Part shown: piece by piece, positions 1 through 11,466 of the stretch
Position numbering within the stretch: the first letter of the stretch is position 1
Layout: every line of letters starts with the position of its first letter
From: Lolium rigidum
Taxonomy: Eukaryota; Streptophyta; Magnoliopsida; Poales; Poaceae
Direction of reading: 5' to 3'
Assembly: GCF_022539505.1 (NCBI RefSeq)
Contig: NC_061511.1
Span: forward strand, 31,878,620 to 31,942,619
Length of the DNA stretch: 64,000 nt
Translations under genes and position numbers: made by a program
The notes under the pieces: model-generated
What the model was told of the DNA's origin: nothing
Database searches by the model: none
What the model saw: the letters and a program-made list of their open reading frames with translations, nothing else

Positions 1-93
1 CTTCCATAACTTCTTCGGGTTTTTTTTTAATTAAGAGGGAAACAAATGATATTTATCTTTTGTTTGTGACATGCCAAACTTGTTGTCCTGCAG

Positions 94-783
94 GGAGGAA
101 ACCTTCAACTCATTTGGGGAGAACCTCAACCCTCTGACTGTTGTGCATAACTGGTAATCCATAAGTCTGCTTTGAGCAATTGGATCAGTTTGTGCCAACC
201 ATCTCTGCTACCCACTATTCATGCTAATTTGCACATAAGCTGAATCTTCACATATTTCAGGTTGGGTCCTGGGGTCTGCCCTAAAGTTGTTGCAAAGGGT
301 TTGAGATGTATAGTAAGTAACCAAGGTGCATGGTACCTTGATCATCTCGATGTTCCGTGGGAAGAAGTCTACGCCGAAGAGCCACTCGCAGGAATAAGCG
401 ACGCCGCACAGCAAAAGCTGGTACTGGGTGGAGAGGTTTGCATGTGGGGTGAGACAGCAGACACATCTGATGCTCTTCAAACAATATGGCCTCGAGCAGC
501 TGCAGCTGCAGGTAAGAACTATACAAGCTTGGAACCTTTTGTTGTATCCCCCCTTTTCTTTCAATTATTTCTCGTGGAACTTACTGATCGTCGTCAAATC
601 ACTACAGAGCGTATGTGGAGTCCATTGGAGGCCATATCTGCCCAAGACCTGGAAACGACCGTCCTGTCTCGGCTACACTACTTCAGATGCCTGCTGAATC
701 ACCGTGGAATCGCGGCAGCTCCAGTCACAAACTTCTATGCTCGGCGACCTCCAATCGGCCCTGGCTCATGTTTTATCCAGTGA
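94..783 (+). CDS. HEXO1: Beta-N-acetylhexosaminidase (GH20), last three exons, copy 1 (5' part lies outside the window)
   Basis: Three exons (94-153, 261-511, 608-783) with GT-AG introns and consistent phases encode the C-terminal part of a plant beta-hexosaminidase. This enzyme removes terminal GlcNAc/GalNAc from glycans, in plants trimming N-glycans in vacuole or apoplast. Visible family landmarks are LDHLDVPWEEVY, GGEVCMWGE, and the ending ARRPPIGPGSC before TGA at 781-783. The catalytic Asp-Glu exon lies upstream of the window start, and 1-93 is intron. All exon boundaries match those of the second copy at 22929-23593. There are few amino-acid differences (for example Val/Met and Ala/Asp). 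This copy probably continues intact to the left, but that cannot be seen. The HEXO1 symbol is inferred from protein similarity plus the neighbouring MKP1. HEXO3 is an alternative. Confidence 0.88.
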
Positions 784-2330
784 ACAGGTAGTGAAAGTGT
801 AGAGACACATGAGGGGGTTTGGCCTCAGCACATCTCCCATAATACTGTACCAAGATAGCATCGTCACTTGTACTGTATCAGGTCTGCAAGTTCACTTGAC
901 AATAAAATTCCATAATCCTCCCCTATGTATTTCTCCTTGAAACTCTAATAAAACCGCAGCTTTCGTTCAATCTGACCATCGAAAAAGACGGTCACCGATG
1001 TAACAGTATTGTTAGTTGCACGCCGTTCAGCAGTCCTGTTGTTGAACAGATGGTATCTGGATCAACATTTGCAACTGGCCAACATGGCCAGTCTCGGTTG
1101 GACTGGTAGAAGAGAGAGGTGATCTGAACCTCAGCGTGGATATTCCAGTTGTCTTTTGCTTACTCTAGTTGCATTTGGATATTTTGGACCCCATCACTGT
1201 CAGCCGTCACTGCTTTCCTGAATTTGTCTTTGACCTGAAAATCCTTGCCGGTCCAATGTGCACATTTATGGTGGCGCGTGTAATCTACGATGACACGTTA
1301 GCTTCGGAAAATATCTAGTGGTACCATCTTTCACATAATACCAGTTCTCAAAATTTAAATTTTCAAGTGTCTAATATTTCTACAAAAATATGTGAATGCA
1401 CATAAGATGCATGGGAACCAAATTTGAAATACACATAGAGAAACAAAAAGACAAATCTAACATAAATAGTGCCACGAAAAGACCAAACATACAAATAATG
1501 CTATTCACATATCAAATTTGTCTTTTATTTTTCTTTATGTGAACACTCACAATATGTTTTCTAATTGTGGTTCCGGAAATTCAAGGGATTATAAAGACAC
1601 ATCTAGTGAAGACTCAAAATATTTTCTAATTTTATAGAAATTTGTACATTTATATTTTGAGGAGTGGTATCATGGTACCGTTTGAAGAAGTGTAGTGTCA
1701 CTAGATATTTTGCAACGTTAGCTGTTGGTGCCTGGATATGAGAACAAGTTTTGTCCATTTATTCATCTTTAGAAAGGAAGGAAAATCATTCAGGAAGTAG
1801 AAGGAAGTTTTGGTCATCTGTTACAGGTCGCTGTCCTCCCATCCCATGTCACCATCCTTTGGCCTTATATGCGCTGCCTTTTTTCTTCTCTATCACCTGT
1901 TGAGTTAGCAGTGAAGGCGAAGTTAGGAATCAATGAATCATGCTAAAATGAATATAAGATAACGTGTGTAGATTTTTCTACGCACCAGAAATGAGAGAAA
2001 GATTGGCTCTTCTTGGACTGGTGATACTGACTGAATTTTTTTGGTTTGATTAGTGGTGCATTTTACTATCGTATTCCACTCAACCCACATCACTCAACAG
2101 TTGAAGTAGAACTCTATAATTATTTATGTATCCTGGTATGTGCTTCCAGAAATAAATAAAACACCCAAAAAGAAATATGGTCACTGGGTGTGGAGTGAAT
2201 GTCACACCCGTAACTGCGTGCGCAAGAGACAAGTGACCTTACGTTATTGACCCGAATTGGTAGTATTATTTCAGAGTAGTAGACAAAACAAAAACAAACA
2301 AGAGTAGGCTGCCGCAGTGCCGCCATCCAA
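784..2330 (+). repeat. Duplicated 3' flank of hexosaminidase (copy 1)
   Basis: This non-coding stretch matches 23594-25219 almost base for base near the gene (roughly 98 percent by eye over the first 350 bases), with small insertions and deletions further out. One example is an extra 21 bases near 24226 in copy 2, and another is about 66 extra bases at 25127-25191. It holds 3' UTR and intergenic sequence. I see no additional gene in it. Confidence 0.9.
901..906 (+). terminator. Polyadenylation signal of hexosaminidase copy 1
   Basis: A canonical AATAAA lies 118 bases after the stop codon. A second AATAAAA follows near 945. Both are preserved in copy 2 (23711-23716 and near 23755). Confidence 0.55.
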
Positions 2331-2445
2331 TTGTCGAAAGAGCAGAGCAGGTGCAGCTAACATTTGCGGAGGGGGCAACCCAACTTGTCCCCTTTTCTTT
2401 TCTCTCGTGTCCAAGACCAGTCAACGCCATGTTCCCCGTCAACAC
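2331..2445 (+). promoter_or_regulatory. Orphan copy of the MKP1 upstream region
   Basis: This segment matches 26431-26546, just upstream of the MKP1 transcribed region, including the GGAGGGGGCAACCCAACTTG block and two GTCAAC motifs. Here it is joined directly to the hexosaminidase 3' flank and is not followed by MKP1. Similarity stops abruptly after the second GTCAACAC at about 2445. It is a remnant of the duplicated unit without its gene. Confidence 0.8.
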
Positions 2446-3400
2446 GCCCGCCTCTTCACACGCCATGCGGACGGAAATAATAAATAATCCAGCGCCAGCG
2501 TGGCTCATCCGCGTCCGCCTCTTCACACGCCCGCGTGTGGTGGTCCCGCTCCCGAGTCGATGTCTGCCCAGAAATCCATCCACCGCCTGCCTGGCTCCGT
2601 CACGACTGCGTCTTCCTTGTTGTTGACTCTTGTTGGCTGCGCGCGTGATTCCTCCTCTCCCTGCTCTTGGATGGATCCAAATAAACAACGCTTCGTTCCT
2701 TGGTCCACACTAATACAAGTCTCCAAAACAAGGGACAAGAAAAGGAAAAAAAAAAAAAGTTTGCCAAAATAACGAGAATCCATCAACTTTTTAGCGTCTT
2801 AGCCATGCATCACCAAAAATAACGCCAATCCTCTCCACCAGCTCAAGCTGCAAGTGCTCATCTCCGGCATTCAGAAAAACACCCTGCAGTCAACGATACC
2901 ATGTAAGGTAAGCGTCCGCTGACGGCGTGGAGCCAGCCATGAAAATATATATATATACAAATACGCATCTTCGTCCACGTCCGGCGGCGCCACCCCGCTT
3001 CATCTCGCGCGCGTACGTCTTCCTCCGCTGCAACATCCTCTTTGCTGCGGACCCCGAGCTCGTCGTCGTCCTGCCTGCGGCGCGCCGCCACGACCAATTC
3101 TTTGGTAGTTGTGTAACCAGGACATCTCTTTGGTAGTTGTGTAACCAGGACATGGTCCTGACGCTAAGCGTTTTTCTAACCAATTCTTTGGTTGACGTGT
3201 TCATAGCTGCATCATCTCCTCGATGGCCGGATCACACTTTAACCATGGCTCTAGATGCCATTGTATATCACAACAGGGATACTCACCTAAACCACCGAGA
3301 AGTAGAGGAAGAAGGCCACCACCGCTACCTCCTCTGACCACCTCCAGCTCCGCTTCCCAGTCTTGCAAATAGAATGTGTCACCTAATTAGTGCCAGCAAT
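2446..3400. other. Gene-free stretch with small direct repeats
   Basis: I see no supported gene. A 17 bp direct repeat (CGCCTCTTCACACGCC-type) occurs at about 2449 and 2516. A 26 bp perfect direct repeat with 28 bp period lies at 3100-3125 and 3128-3153. An alternating AT tract at 2944-2957 resembles a TATA region but has no convincing gene downstream. Confidence 0.5.
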
Positions 3401-4358
3401 TACATGTTCACAGGCATGCCAATGAAATATCAAGAAATATTCAGAGCAGCAGCTAGCGGTGAAAATTTGTGATGTTGAATATTCTGGGAAGGCGAGTAAA
3501 TTGCAGTTGATGGCAACTGTCAACTTGGCCAAAAAAATTGTACTGGCACACTGCAAAGTAATTTAATGGTTGCTGTCATGTTTTACTAGATATATGGATA
3601 AGTAACAATGGCAAATATCAAGATAATTACAGTATGTAATCGCTAGCAGCAGCAAACCTGAAACTATACAATGAAACCTGACACTATTTCATCACCAGCA
3701 GCAGCCAAATACTATCAATTCACAGCTGCTAAGAGTTAGATGCAAGTTTAGTTAGCAAGTGTTCAAAATTTTGCCATGATCTTTGGCCTTTTCTGGACAC
3801 CCAGACCACAATTCAAATGAGAGTACAAGTTTATACAGCATGACTCTAGAGATATTCAAATATACAATCCAATTCAACTAGTATGTTAACCGTTGGCAAG
3901 ATCAACTACACCTGCAACCCCACATTCAATCAGTACCACTAAAGCACCCAAAAACTTCTAACAGTCCAACAACTCAATGGCCCTAAACAGGGCACTGACT
4001 CCATGGCTAAAGCAGCTATTATTGGAAATCAAGTTCATGATCAACTATACATATTTGTAGTCATGCAATTGCTAAAATATGAGCAAGCATTAAGTTCTTA
4101 AGCCCATGTACATTAAAGAAAACAGGAAAAATGCGAGATGATCACAAACAACAGAACATCCCAGAGGTCATAAACAGACCTACCAATATCCAGAAAAGCA
4201 AATAGAAAGTGACCTAGAAGACAGAATTTCAAATTGCTGTAACATTAATGCAAGCAAGCCAAGGAAACATATAGAAAAGGCACTGATTTCCAATCAAGGA
4301 TAGCCAAAAAAGAAACAAATAGAGGTACGAATCTGCAGAGAAGTAAATGATGATATAC

Positions 4359-5365
4359 CTCAGTTTTGGCTCAATGTAACCATACTGCAAACAAATGTGA
4401 ACATCACCACCATCACGGTTTGTATAGTCACTGATCCCAGCAGGAGAAACAATCTCCATATCACCATCATTATCTTCTGCTGTAGCCAGTTTCTCCAAAT
4501 CGATCATACCGTCATAACCAGACCTCCCGCAACCACCAAGACTAGGTCAGCACCTAAGGTACCCAAATTCTCTGCAATTTCAGCACCACATCGAAAGGCC
4601 TGCTTGCCTAGCTCATAACAACCAACCAAAACAACCAGATGTTCTTCAACACAATCCAAATCGATCTGTGACAGCAGACAGGCTAATTTAGCAGCCTTAA
4701 AATAGAGTAGAAGTCAACTTTATTCGCTGGCTATTTTTATTTTTTAACCACCCAGAACTACATGAGCAGCTGCCAGCTGGTAAGAAATAAAAGGAGAATT
4801 TTATGGGGAGAAGGTAATACACAACCTGGAGGAGGGAGGCATTTTCTTGGCGGAGCATTAAGTCCTTGAGGTGGGCGGCTTTAGAGAGCAGTTGTGATCC
4901 AAATCCATGGCCATGGCCATGATCTCTACCTGTATATGGCCAGCATCAACCAACAGAAAAGTACTAATAATTCAGATCAAACAAATAGGCTAACAGAAGA
5001 AGAAGAAAAAAAGAAAGGACCACGCAAACATTCTCACTTGCTTAATTTTCCCTAGCTTATCCCTCTCATTTGGCAAGACCACAATGCACAGAGAACACCA
5101 TATGCAAATTACCTTGAACCTGAACTTGATGGTGATGCCAGGGAGCATGTCCATCCTGGAGACCTCGTGCTCGAGGTCGTCCACGGCCAAGAAGCAGGAC
5201 AGCGGCATCCTCTCTGGTTTCAGACTCGTCGGTGCTGAACACAGGCAGCGAGGGCGCCACACAAGAACCAACCAACAGGCGAGCCCTACTTCCTTCTCGA
5301 AGTAGAGGTCCTACTAGTAGCATGATAACAACGGTAGTAGCGAGATCTGCCACAAGTTGCTTCAT
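4359..5365 (-). pseudogene. Unidentified minus-strand multi-exon gene or gene remnant
   Basis: On the minus strand, four blocks are separated by GT-AG compatible introns: 5365-5113, 4929-4826, 4695-4510 and 4384-4359. The second block reads HGHGHGFGSQLLSKAAHLKD and joins in phase to the first. The third contains LVGYELGKQAFRCGAEIAEN. The 4385-4509 'intron' is also open in a shifted frame (MIDLEKLATAEDNDGDMEIV), so a one-base indel near 4510 may have broken a longer exon. The first block has two protein-like frames, which also suggests a frameshift. I do not recognise the family. Transcription from a GC-rich promoter near 6.3-6.8 kb is possible but unproven. It may be a decaying host gene. Confidence 0.35.
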
Positions 5366-6824
5366 TCACCTACATCAATAATATAGCAAATATGAGTGCT
5401 TGGTAGAAAAGCGAAATAGACAGCATACATAAAAATCTGTTACGCTTAAATCTGAAGATGTGTGATGGACATCCCTTGGATGTTGCACTCTGAAGATTGA
5501 CATATAATACACACTAGGAGAAGACTGGCCATGCTAGATTTTAAGACAAAGACTAGTTCAATGGCGAAGCAAATTAAAGTGAGCCAGAAGCATCACAAAC
5601 TGTCCGTAAACTCGTGTATATACACACACATCAGGATTCTACTCCAGAATTAATGCAAGTGAAGATAACAAAATCAAGATGGCCTGTCCATTCATCACAA
5701 CACACACACACACATGCTGATTGCACAAGTATTACCTTCCTTGAAGATGTAGACAGCCAGCATGGCGAAAGTCGGTCAGTGAGCACGCACTACTGCTCCA
5801 GCGTGCAAGCCGGCCAGAAGCAGCCAATGTTGTATGATGGAGACAAGTGACTTCAAGATCACCTAATCAGTAAAATACGTGAGAATGGGCACAGCTTATT
5901 CAAGATCAACAATTATAGAAATTCCTAATAAATCGTGACCATTTCGGGATCTGCCATGCACCCATAGGTTAGCAGATTGGGACTGAATCTAACCACATTG
6001 AAGCAGTAAAACAAGAAAGCATAGGAGTAAAACAGGGGCTTAGTTCTGCTGCTGCCCACGATGAACAACTGGACAAGAGTAAAAACGTCCATGTCCTCCC
6101 TCAAATGGGATCTTGATTCCTCACTGGATACAACTAATGGCGCAGCTAGTGTCAACTACTAATCCAAGATACAGGTGTACAGGTATAAATTTCAATCGAT
6201 CCAGCAGAGCAAACTTGATGAAACAATTTGCATCAAATTTGTTGCACATGGATGAACGCACGGTTTCTCAAGTGCTAGCATACAAAGATTCAATTTTTTG
6301 CAAGAGCAGAGGGAGGATGAGGAGAGGGGCCTCACCGGCAGGCAGCAGCTAGTCGTGCAGGTGGTCGGCAGCAGGTGCTCGGGGACGTGCTCGCTGGCAG
6401 CAACACCACGGGCAGGAGAGCACCAGCATCAGTTCGGGGAGGCAGGGGATGCAGAACGAGGCGCCGGCGAGCTCGCGTCATCGAGGAAGAGTTGCAGAGG
6501 GGCGAGGCCGTACAGGTCGTGGGCGCGTCCCATCCGGCGCTCACGGCCGCGCCCATGGCGTGGGGCGGCCCTGGGAAGATGCTGGCGAGGCAGGGGTGCC
6601 GGAGCTCGCTCGCGGCCTTGGAGACGCACTTGTCCCGCGGAAGAGCAGCGGCACCCACGGCCGGCAAATCGACGGCGAGGCCCCCCGTCGTGCTCGATGC
6701 CGCTATGGTTTGCGCGGCGTCGTGATTGGGGGCGCTGGAGGGCTGCATGGGTGGGGCGGGAGCGAGCGAGGAGCCCGCGCCGGAGCTTGGCCGGCGATCG
6801 CGGGGGCATGGTGGGTGGCCGGGG
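5366..6824. other. Intergenic sequence and GC-rich block, no supported gene
   Basis: Positions 5366-6290 are AT-rich and show no coding signal. From about 6300 to 6824 the DNA is strongly GC-rich and open in several frames on both strands, as expected for compositional bias. On the minus strand a 138-codon frame (6748-6332) could be a first exon of the candidate to its left. I cannot support it by similarity. Confidence 0.35.
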
Positions 6825-7141
6825 GGACTGAGATCCAGTGCCCTGCAAGAGACAAGGCACGGATCAACAGTACCGTGCCCTGCCTCCTTTTCTGGCTGTT
6901 GGATCTAGAACCGATGGCTAGATGAACGTGAACAGTCACACTGCTACAGGAACTTCTACAGTACATATGCTACAGGATTTTGCTACAGTATCCATCCACA
7001 GTATCTGGTGCAGCAGTTGTCCACAGTGCCATGCTACAGTAACAAATCATGTCTATTCACTTTTAATCCAACGGTCGAGAGAGCAGGGCACGGTACTGTT
7101 CCTCCGTGCCTTGCCTCTAGCGGGGCACCGGATCTCAGTCC
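6825..7141 (+). mobile_element. MITE with GGACTGAGATCC terminal inverted repeats, unit 1 of a tandem pair
   Basis: The 317 bp unit starts GGACTGAGATCCAGTGCCC and ends with GGATCTCAGTCC, a clear terminal inverted repeat. The interior contains six or more CTACAG motifs and a GTACCGTGCCC palindrome region, with no coding capacity. It is followed by GGCCG and then an almost identical second unit. Confidence 0.75.
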
Positions 7142-7146
7142 GGCCG

Positions 7147-7463
7147 GGACTGAGATCCAGTGCCCTGCAAGAGACAAGGCACGGATCAACGGTACCGTGC
7201 CCTGCCTCCTTTTCCGGCTGTTGGATCTAGAACCGATGGCTAGATGAACGTGAACAGTCACACTGCTACAGGAACTTCTACAGTACATATGCTACAGGAT
7301 TTTGCTACAGTATCCATCCACAGTATCTGGTGCAGCAGTTGTCCACAGTGCCATGCTACAGTAACAAATCATGTCTATTCACTTTTAATCCAACGGTCGA
7401 GAGAGCAGGGCACGGTACTGTTCCTCCGTGCCTTGCCTCTAGCGGGGCACCGGATCTCAGTCC
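7147..7463 (+). mobile_element. Same MITE, unit 2 of the tandem pair
   Basis: This is a 317 bp near-identical copy of 6825-7141, offset by exactly 322 bases, with the same ends and the same GGCCG after it. A tandem duplication of the MITE plus the 5 bp spacer explains the pair better than two insertions. Confidence 0.8.
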
Positions 7464-7483
7464 GGCCGGGGGAGGTTGTCGTG

Positions 7484-7889
7484 AGAGAAGGGGGAATGGA
7501 GAGTGACTGGTGAGTTGAGTGAGGATTTCTTTTTCTTTCTCTTTTGTTTTTGACGCATGCGTTGGGTTGGGTGTGACCCCTAAAATTCGTCCACGATTAA
7601 TTACATACAGTATATATTATACATGCCATAACTACAAACCCACGAAAATTGTGCCGCCACCCACAATCACAGGTAGGCAACCCATCGTTTAGAGAAGGGG
7701 GAATGGAGAGTGACTGGTGAGTTGAGTGAGGATTTCTTTTTCTCTCTCTTTTTTCTTTGACCCATGCGTTGGGTGTGACCCCTAAAATTCGTCCACGATT
7801 AATTACATACAGTATATATTATACATGCCATAACTACAAACTCACGAAAATTGTGCCGCCACCCACAATCGCAGGCAACCCCTCGTTTA
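7484..7889 (+). repeat. Tandem duplication of about 207 bp
   Basis: 7484-7690 and 7691-7889 are near-identical head-to-tail copies. Both start AGAGAAGGGGGAATGGAGAG and include the same TTAATTACATACAGTATATA block. There are only small indels in the T-rich part. No coding capacity is visible. Confidence 0.85.
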
Positions 7890-9222
7890 GAGCGCGTCTC
7901 ATACTCTCATTGGTGATCCAAATATTATTGGAGAGAACGAGATTATATATAGCTCATGCCTCTCCATGCGTGTTTTTTGTTTACCGTGTAGTCCACGTAT
8001 TGTATTCTCTTCGTCCATGAAATGGTGGCGAAGGTTTCGCCTAGAACCATGAGAGGAAATGGGCATATTAAGTGCGACAATGAGTTCAAAAAGAATCTAC
8101 ATCGATGTATTGGCATCTCGTTCGCAAATATGACTATCTAAAGGAGGAAATCAAACTCATAGTGTAAAACTCCCATTTTGAGGACACCGACCAAACTCCT
8201 GTAAGAACTTGGCATTTTTTGGCAGTTTTGATGTTCCTATTATCTACACTAATAAAAAAAAGATTCACATGGAATGTCCACTTCAAAAGCAAAGGTAGGG
8301 GTAGAGATTGTGGGGGCCATGAAATAGAGTTTCTACGGAAACTCGAAGAGGAAGGGTAGGAAACAACCCATGTTGCGTAGGGATCTAATATAGGTATATA
8401 AGTGTGTTGTGAAGATAAAAAAGAAATAAACATCTCTGAAGCGGAACCTCCTTAGCAAACAATACTACCCGCGAGGAATATTTCACACTTGTAGTGCAAA
8501 ACTAACTCCCACTTCGAGGCCACTGGCTCAACTCTTGTAAGCACATGGCCTCCTTTTGAGTATTTCATGTTCTTAGGACGTATACTAACACAAAAAGGGT
8601 AGAGTCAAATGGAATCACCACTTTGGAAGGAAAGTTAGGTCGGTGACCCCGATGCGGGAGTTTCACACTCTAAGTCCTAAACCTCTTGAGGGATAGTTAT
8701 GTTTTGAAACAAGTTCCACTTCACATAAGTGTATTAGCTATTCCACTTTACACATATATCTCATGCCAAAGTGGCGACCCCACGCGACTTTAATCCTTGG
8801 TGGTGTTAGGATATGTCATATGGTCGTAAGCAACCCCATAAAGATCCCTATTTCTTGTACGAGTTGGGACCGTGGCCTTGGTATTCCAAGTGTCGCACTA
8901 AAATTCCACTAGTGAGTCTATACGACAACCCCACCCTTGTGTTTACTAGTGAGTAATAATAGTAATTCACATGATCTATCTTCTTTCCATTTACAATGGT
9001 AGCGATGTGTTGACCACCGATACCAAAGTTATCATCGGGGTGTGGGAGTGTGCCCATGCACGCCCCGGTCGCCCCATCCCCTTGACGTATCAAGGAGCCA
9101 TCGTGGGGTGGAAAGCTAGACGATGCACACCCTAGTGGCCACTCTATCCAACATGGAGTTGTCATCAATACACGTTAGGTAATAAAAAATGTACCGTCAT
9201 TGGTGGCACCTGGGTCACGACA
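7890..9222. repeat. Non-coding stretch with a diverged internal direct repeat
   Basis: I see no gene here. Positions 8146-8315 and 8477-8650 are diverged direct repeats of about 170 bp, sharing GTGCAAAACT/GTGTAAAACT, CTCCCA and the CACATGG/CAAATGGAAT block, offset by about 331 bases. This may be part of an old DNA transposon, but no ends are visible. Confidence 0.45.
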
Positions 9223-9225
9223 TAA

Positions 9226-9492
9226 GAGCAAGTACAATAAGGTACAGTCAGCTGGCTATAAGAGATAAAATATTATAAATTTGCTTAGTTGGAGGAGAGA
9301 GATTAGGAGAGAGAAGAGGAGTGGGCTCTTATCTTATAGCCAGCTCTAGCACGTGCTCCTAGGCACTATGTGAGATTAAAATGTGGGCCATGTATTGTAA
9401 AAGTACTAAACTTTTATAGCTCACTATTGTACATGTTGGCTCTAAGTGAGCTATAGATGACATGGCACTTGGCTACACTATTGGAATTGCTC
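9226..9492. mobile_element. Tourist-like (PIF/Harbinger) MITE with TAA target duplication
   Basis: The 267 bp element begins GAGCAAGTACAATA and ends TATTGGAATTGCTC, imperfect inverted repeats. It is flanked on both sides by TAA (9223-9225 and 9493-9495), the 3 bp duplication typical of PIF/Harbinger elements. There is no coding capacity. Confidence 0.85.
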
Positions 9493-9559
9493 TAACAAGG
9501 GCGAATTACTTCCCTTTGTATACTACCAATGTAAATTAAGCACAACCCGTCACAGCTAA

Positions 9560-9833
9560 GACTGCTCATAGTGGAAGTAACATAGCTAGTAACATCACAC
9601 ATCTCAAGGTATTTTGGTGACATGGCATGCTAATAAATGAAGAAAGAGAGTGAGGTGGTAACTAGCTATGTTACCATAACATCACACACCCCAAGACAAA
9701 ATGAGTCTACAATATAATAAATAACACAATGCATGACACCACATATAAGTTACTACCCACTATGAATGTAGTAACCTAGACTAGTAACATGGCATATGTT
9801 ACTAGTCTAAGTTACTCTCCACTATGACCAGCC
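9560..9833. mobile_element. Second Tourist-like MITE with TAA target duplication
   Basis: The 274 bp element has inverted ends (GACTGCTCATAGTGG at left, CCACTATGACCAGCC at right) and TAA on both sides (9557-9559, 9834-9836). Internal sequence rich in GTTACTA/TAGTAAC motifs is familiar from abundant Triticeae MITEs. Confidence 0.88.
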
Positions 9834-10122
9834 TAAGACTTGGTTCAATATTGGACCACCGTCATTGGTGGCGGTGGCGATGCATGCATAGGCGGAGTTA
9901 GGGCTGGTGCTACCAGTGTTGTAGCACTGGACTAGCAGCTGCAATCTAACAAGCATTCATAAAATTTCAATGCTATAATATGGAAATACTAGGTAACTAG
10001 CACCACTAAACCACTTTTAATTAGCACCAACCAAGTGTTTTACTTCTTCTATTTTTTCATAAATCATTCTACTACTTTTAAAATATGTACATGTTAGCTT
10101 GCGACGTGCTCCGATGCTTAGA

Positions 10123-11094
10123 GCATCTCAAGTCGCGTCCCCCAAAGCAATTTGGGGCGCGCCGGATAAAAAAACGTTCCCAGCCGCGTCCCCCAAAGCC
10201 GTTTTTTTGTCCGGCACGGCCCGATACGCCTGCGCCCGAGCCCGTCCCCGCCCCACAGGGGCGCTCCGGGCACGCCCGACACAACGAAAAACGAGGCGGG
10301 GAGTGGCGGGGCCGACGCATGAGCGACTCATTCAAGTTTAGACCTAACCTTCGCCTACCCCGCGGCGGAAGTTATTCGCGCGCAGTGATACACGACGGCG
10401 TCTTTGCCTTAATGGCGACGGAGGGGCAGGCGAGACGTCTCGTCGGTGCTGCGCAGCCTCCACGCGTCGCCGGCGTTCGCACGCCACCGCATGTTCCCGC
10501 GCTTTCTTCCCGCCTCTTCTCGCCTCTTCCGTGCTTTCTTCCCAACGCCGGCGTCTATAAAAGGCCCTCCTGGCTCAATGGCAGCCACCACAGTCGCCGG
10601 CACCCCTTTCTCCGTCAGAAGCACATCCCTCGTCGCTCCACCGCCGTCTCCTCCACCACCAGTGCGCAATGATGAACCGCCCCAGCGATGGCCAGTTCCC
10701 TCCACCGTCATCTCCTCCACCACCACCTCCACCACCGGATTAGCAGTTCGACATTGCCGCCGCCGCCCAGGAAGAGCGGCGGCGCGGGGCGGAGCTTTGG
10801 CGTGGAATGCGTCGGCAGCGGCGGGAGGCAATCGAGCAGCAGGCCCGCCAGCAGCGTGAGGCGGCGCACGCGGCAGATGTGGCGGCGTTCTACGCCCTGG
10901 CCCCGCAGCTGACGAGAGCGCGGCGGCAGCAACGTGGCAGGAGGAGGCGCTGGCAGACACCATTGCGGCGTTCGACGCCTCTGCGGCAGAAGAGGCGCGG
11001 CGACGCCGGACGGAGGAGATGGACCAACGGTGGGCTGATGAGCGCCGGCGCCAGCGCTAGGAGCGGGAGGCGTAGTACCGTGAACGACATATGA
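10123..11094 (+). mobile_element. GC-rich Harbinger-like element fragment with a promoter-like box
   Basis: The left end reads TTA then GAGCATCTCAAGTCGCGTCC, the terminus style of Triticeae Harbinger-like elements. The opposite-type end is seen at 37713-37732. A TATA box (CTATAAAAGG) lies at 10554-10563. Beyond it the plus strand carries low-complexity, Arg/Ala/Gln-rich reading frames interrupted by stops. I treat these as remnants of a transposon-borne gene, not a host gene. The right end is not visible. Confidence 0.5.
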
Positions 11095-11466
11095 AATTAG
11101 AGCCTAATGTGCAACATTTGCCCATGCATAGATTGATGTATTATTATAGTCTAATGATCGTCCCATGGAGCAAAGACTTTAGCTGAGCATGATCAATGGC
11201 TGATCGAGTAGTACTGCCGATCATCGTATACACGAATGCTTGACGTAGTTCAAATTCTGGAGCATGTGACTCGTAGCTGCATGCTGGATTAATTGTTTAC
11301 ATGCGGAGTGGATTTAATAATACGGCGGGAAACGAGTTATTTATTAGGCACGCGGGAGAAACAATTTTACTCCAGCCAAACACCGCGCATAGTTTCGAGG
11401 AAATTATGGACGCAATAATTCGCTGGTGAATTCTATGGGGCGGACTCGCGTATAGTTTCGAGGAAA

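Noticed and set aside
3137..3337. Short plus-strand frame after the 26 bp repeat
   Set aside because: It has only 66 codons, no similarity and no supporting context.
6298..6925. Several overlapping open frames on both strands
   Set aside because: Arg/Gly/Ala-rich translations in all frames of a GC-rich block indicate composition, not coding. No motif supports any of them.
10085..10963. 195-aa plus and 184-aa minus frames
   Set aside because: They overlap each other inside a transposon end and are low-complexity. There is no splice or start support.
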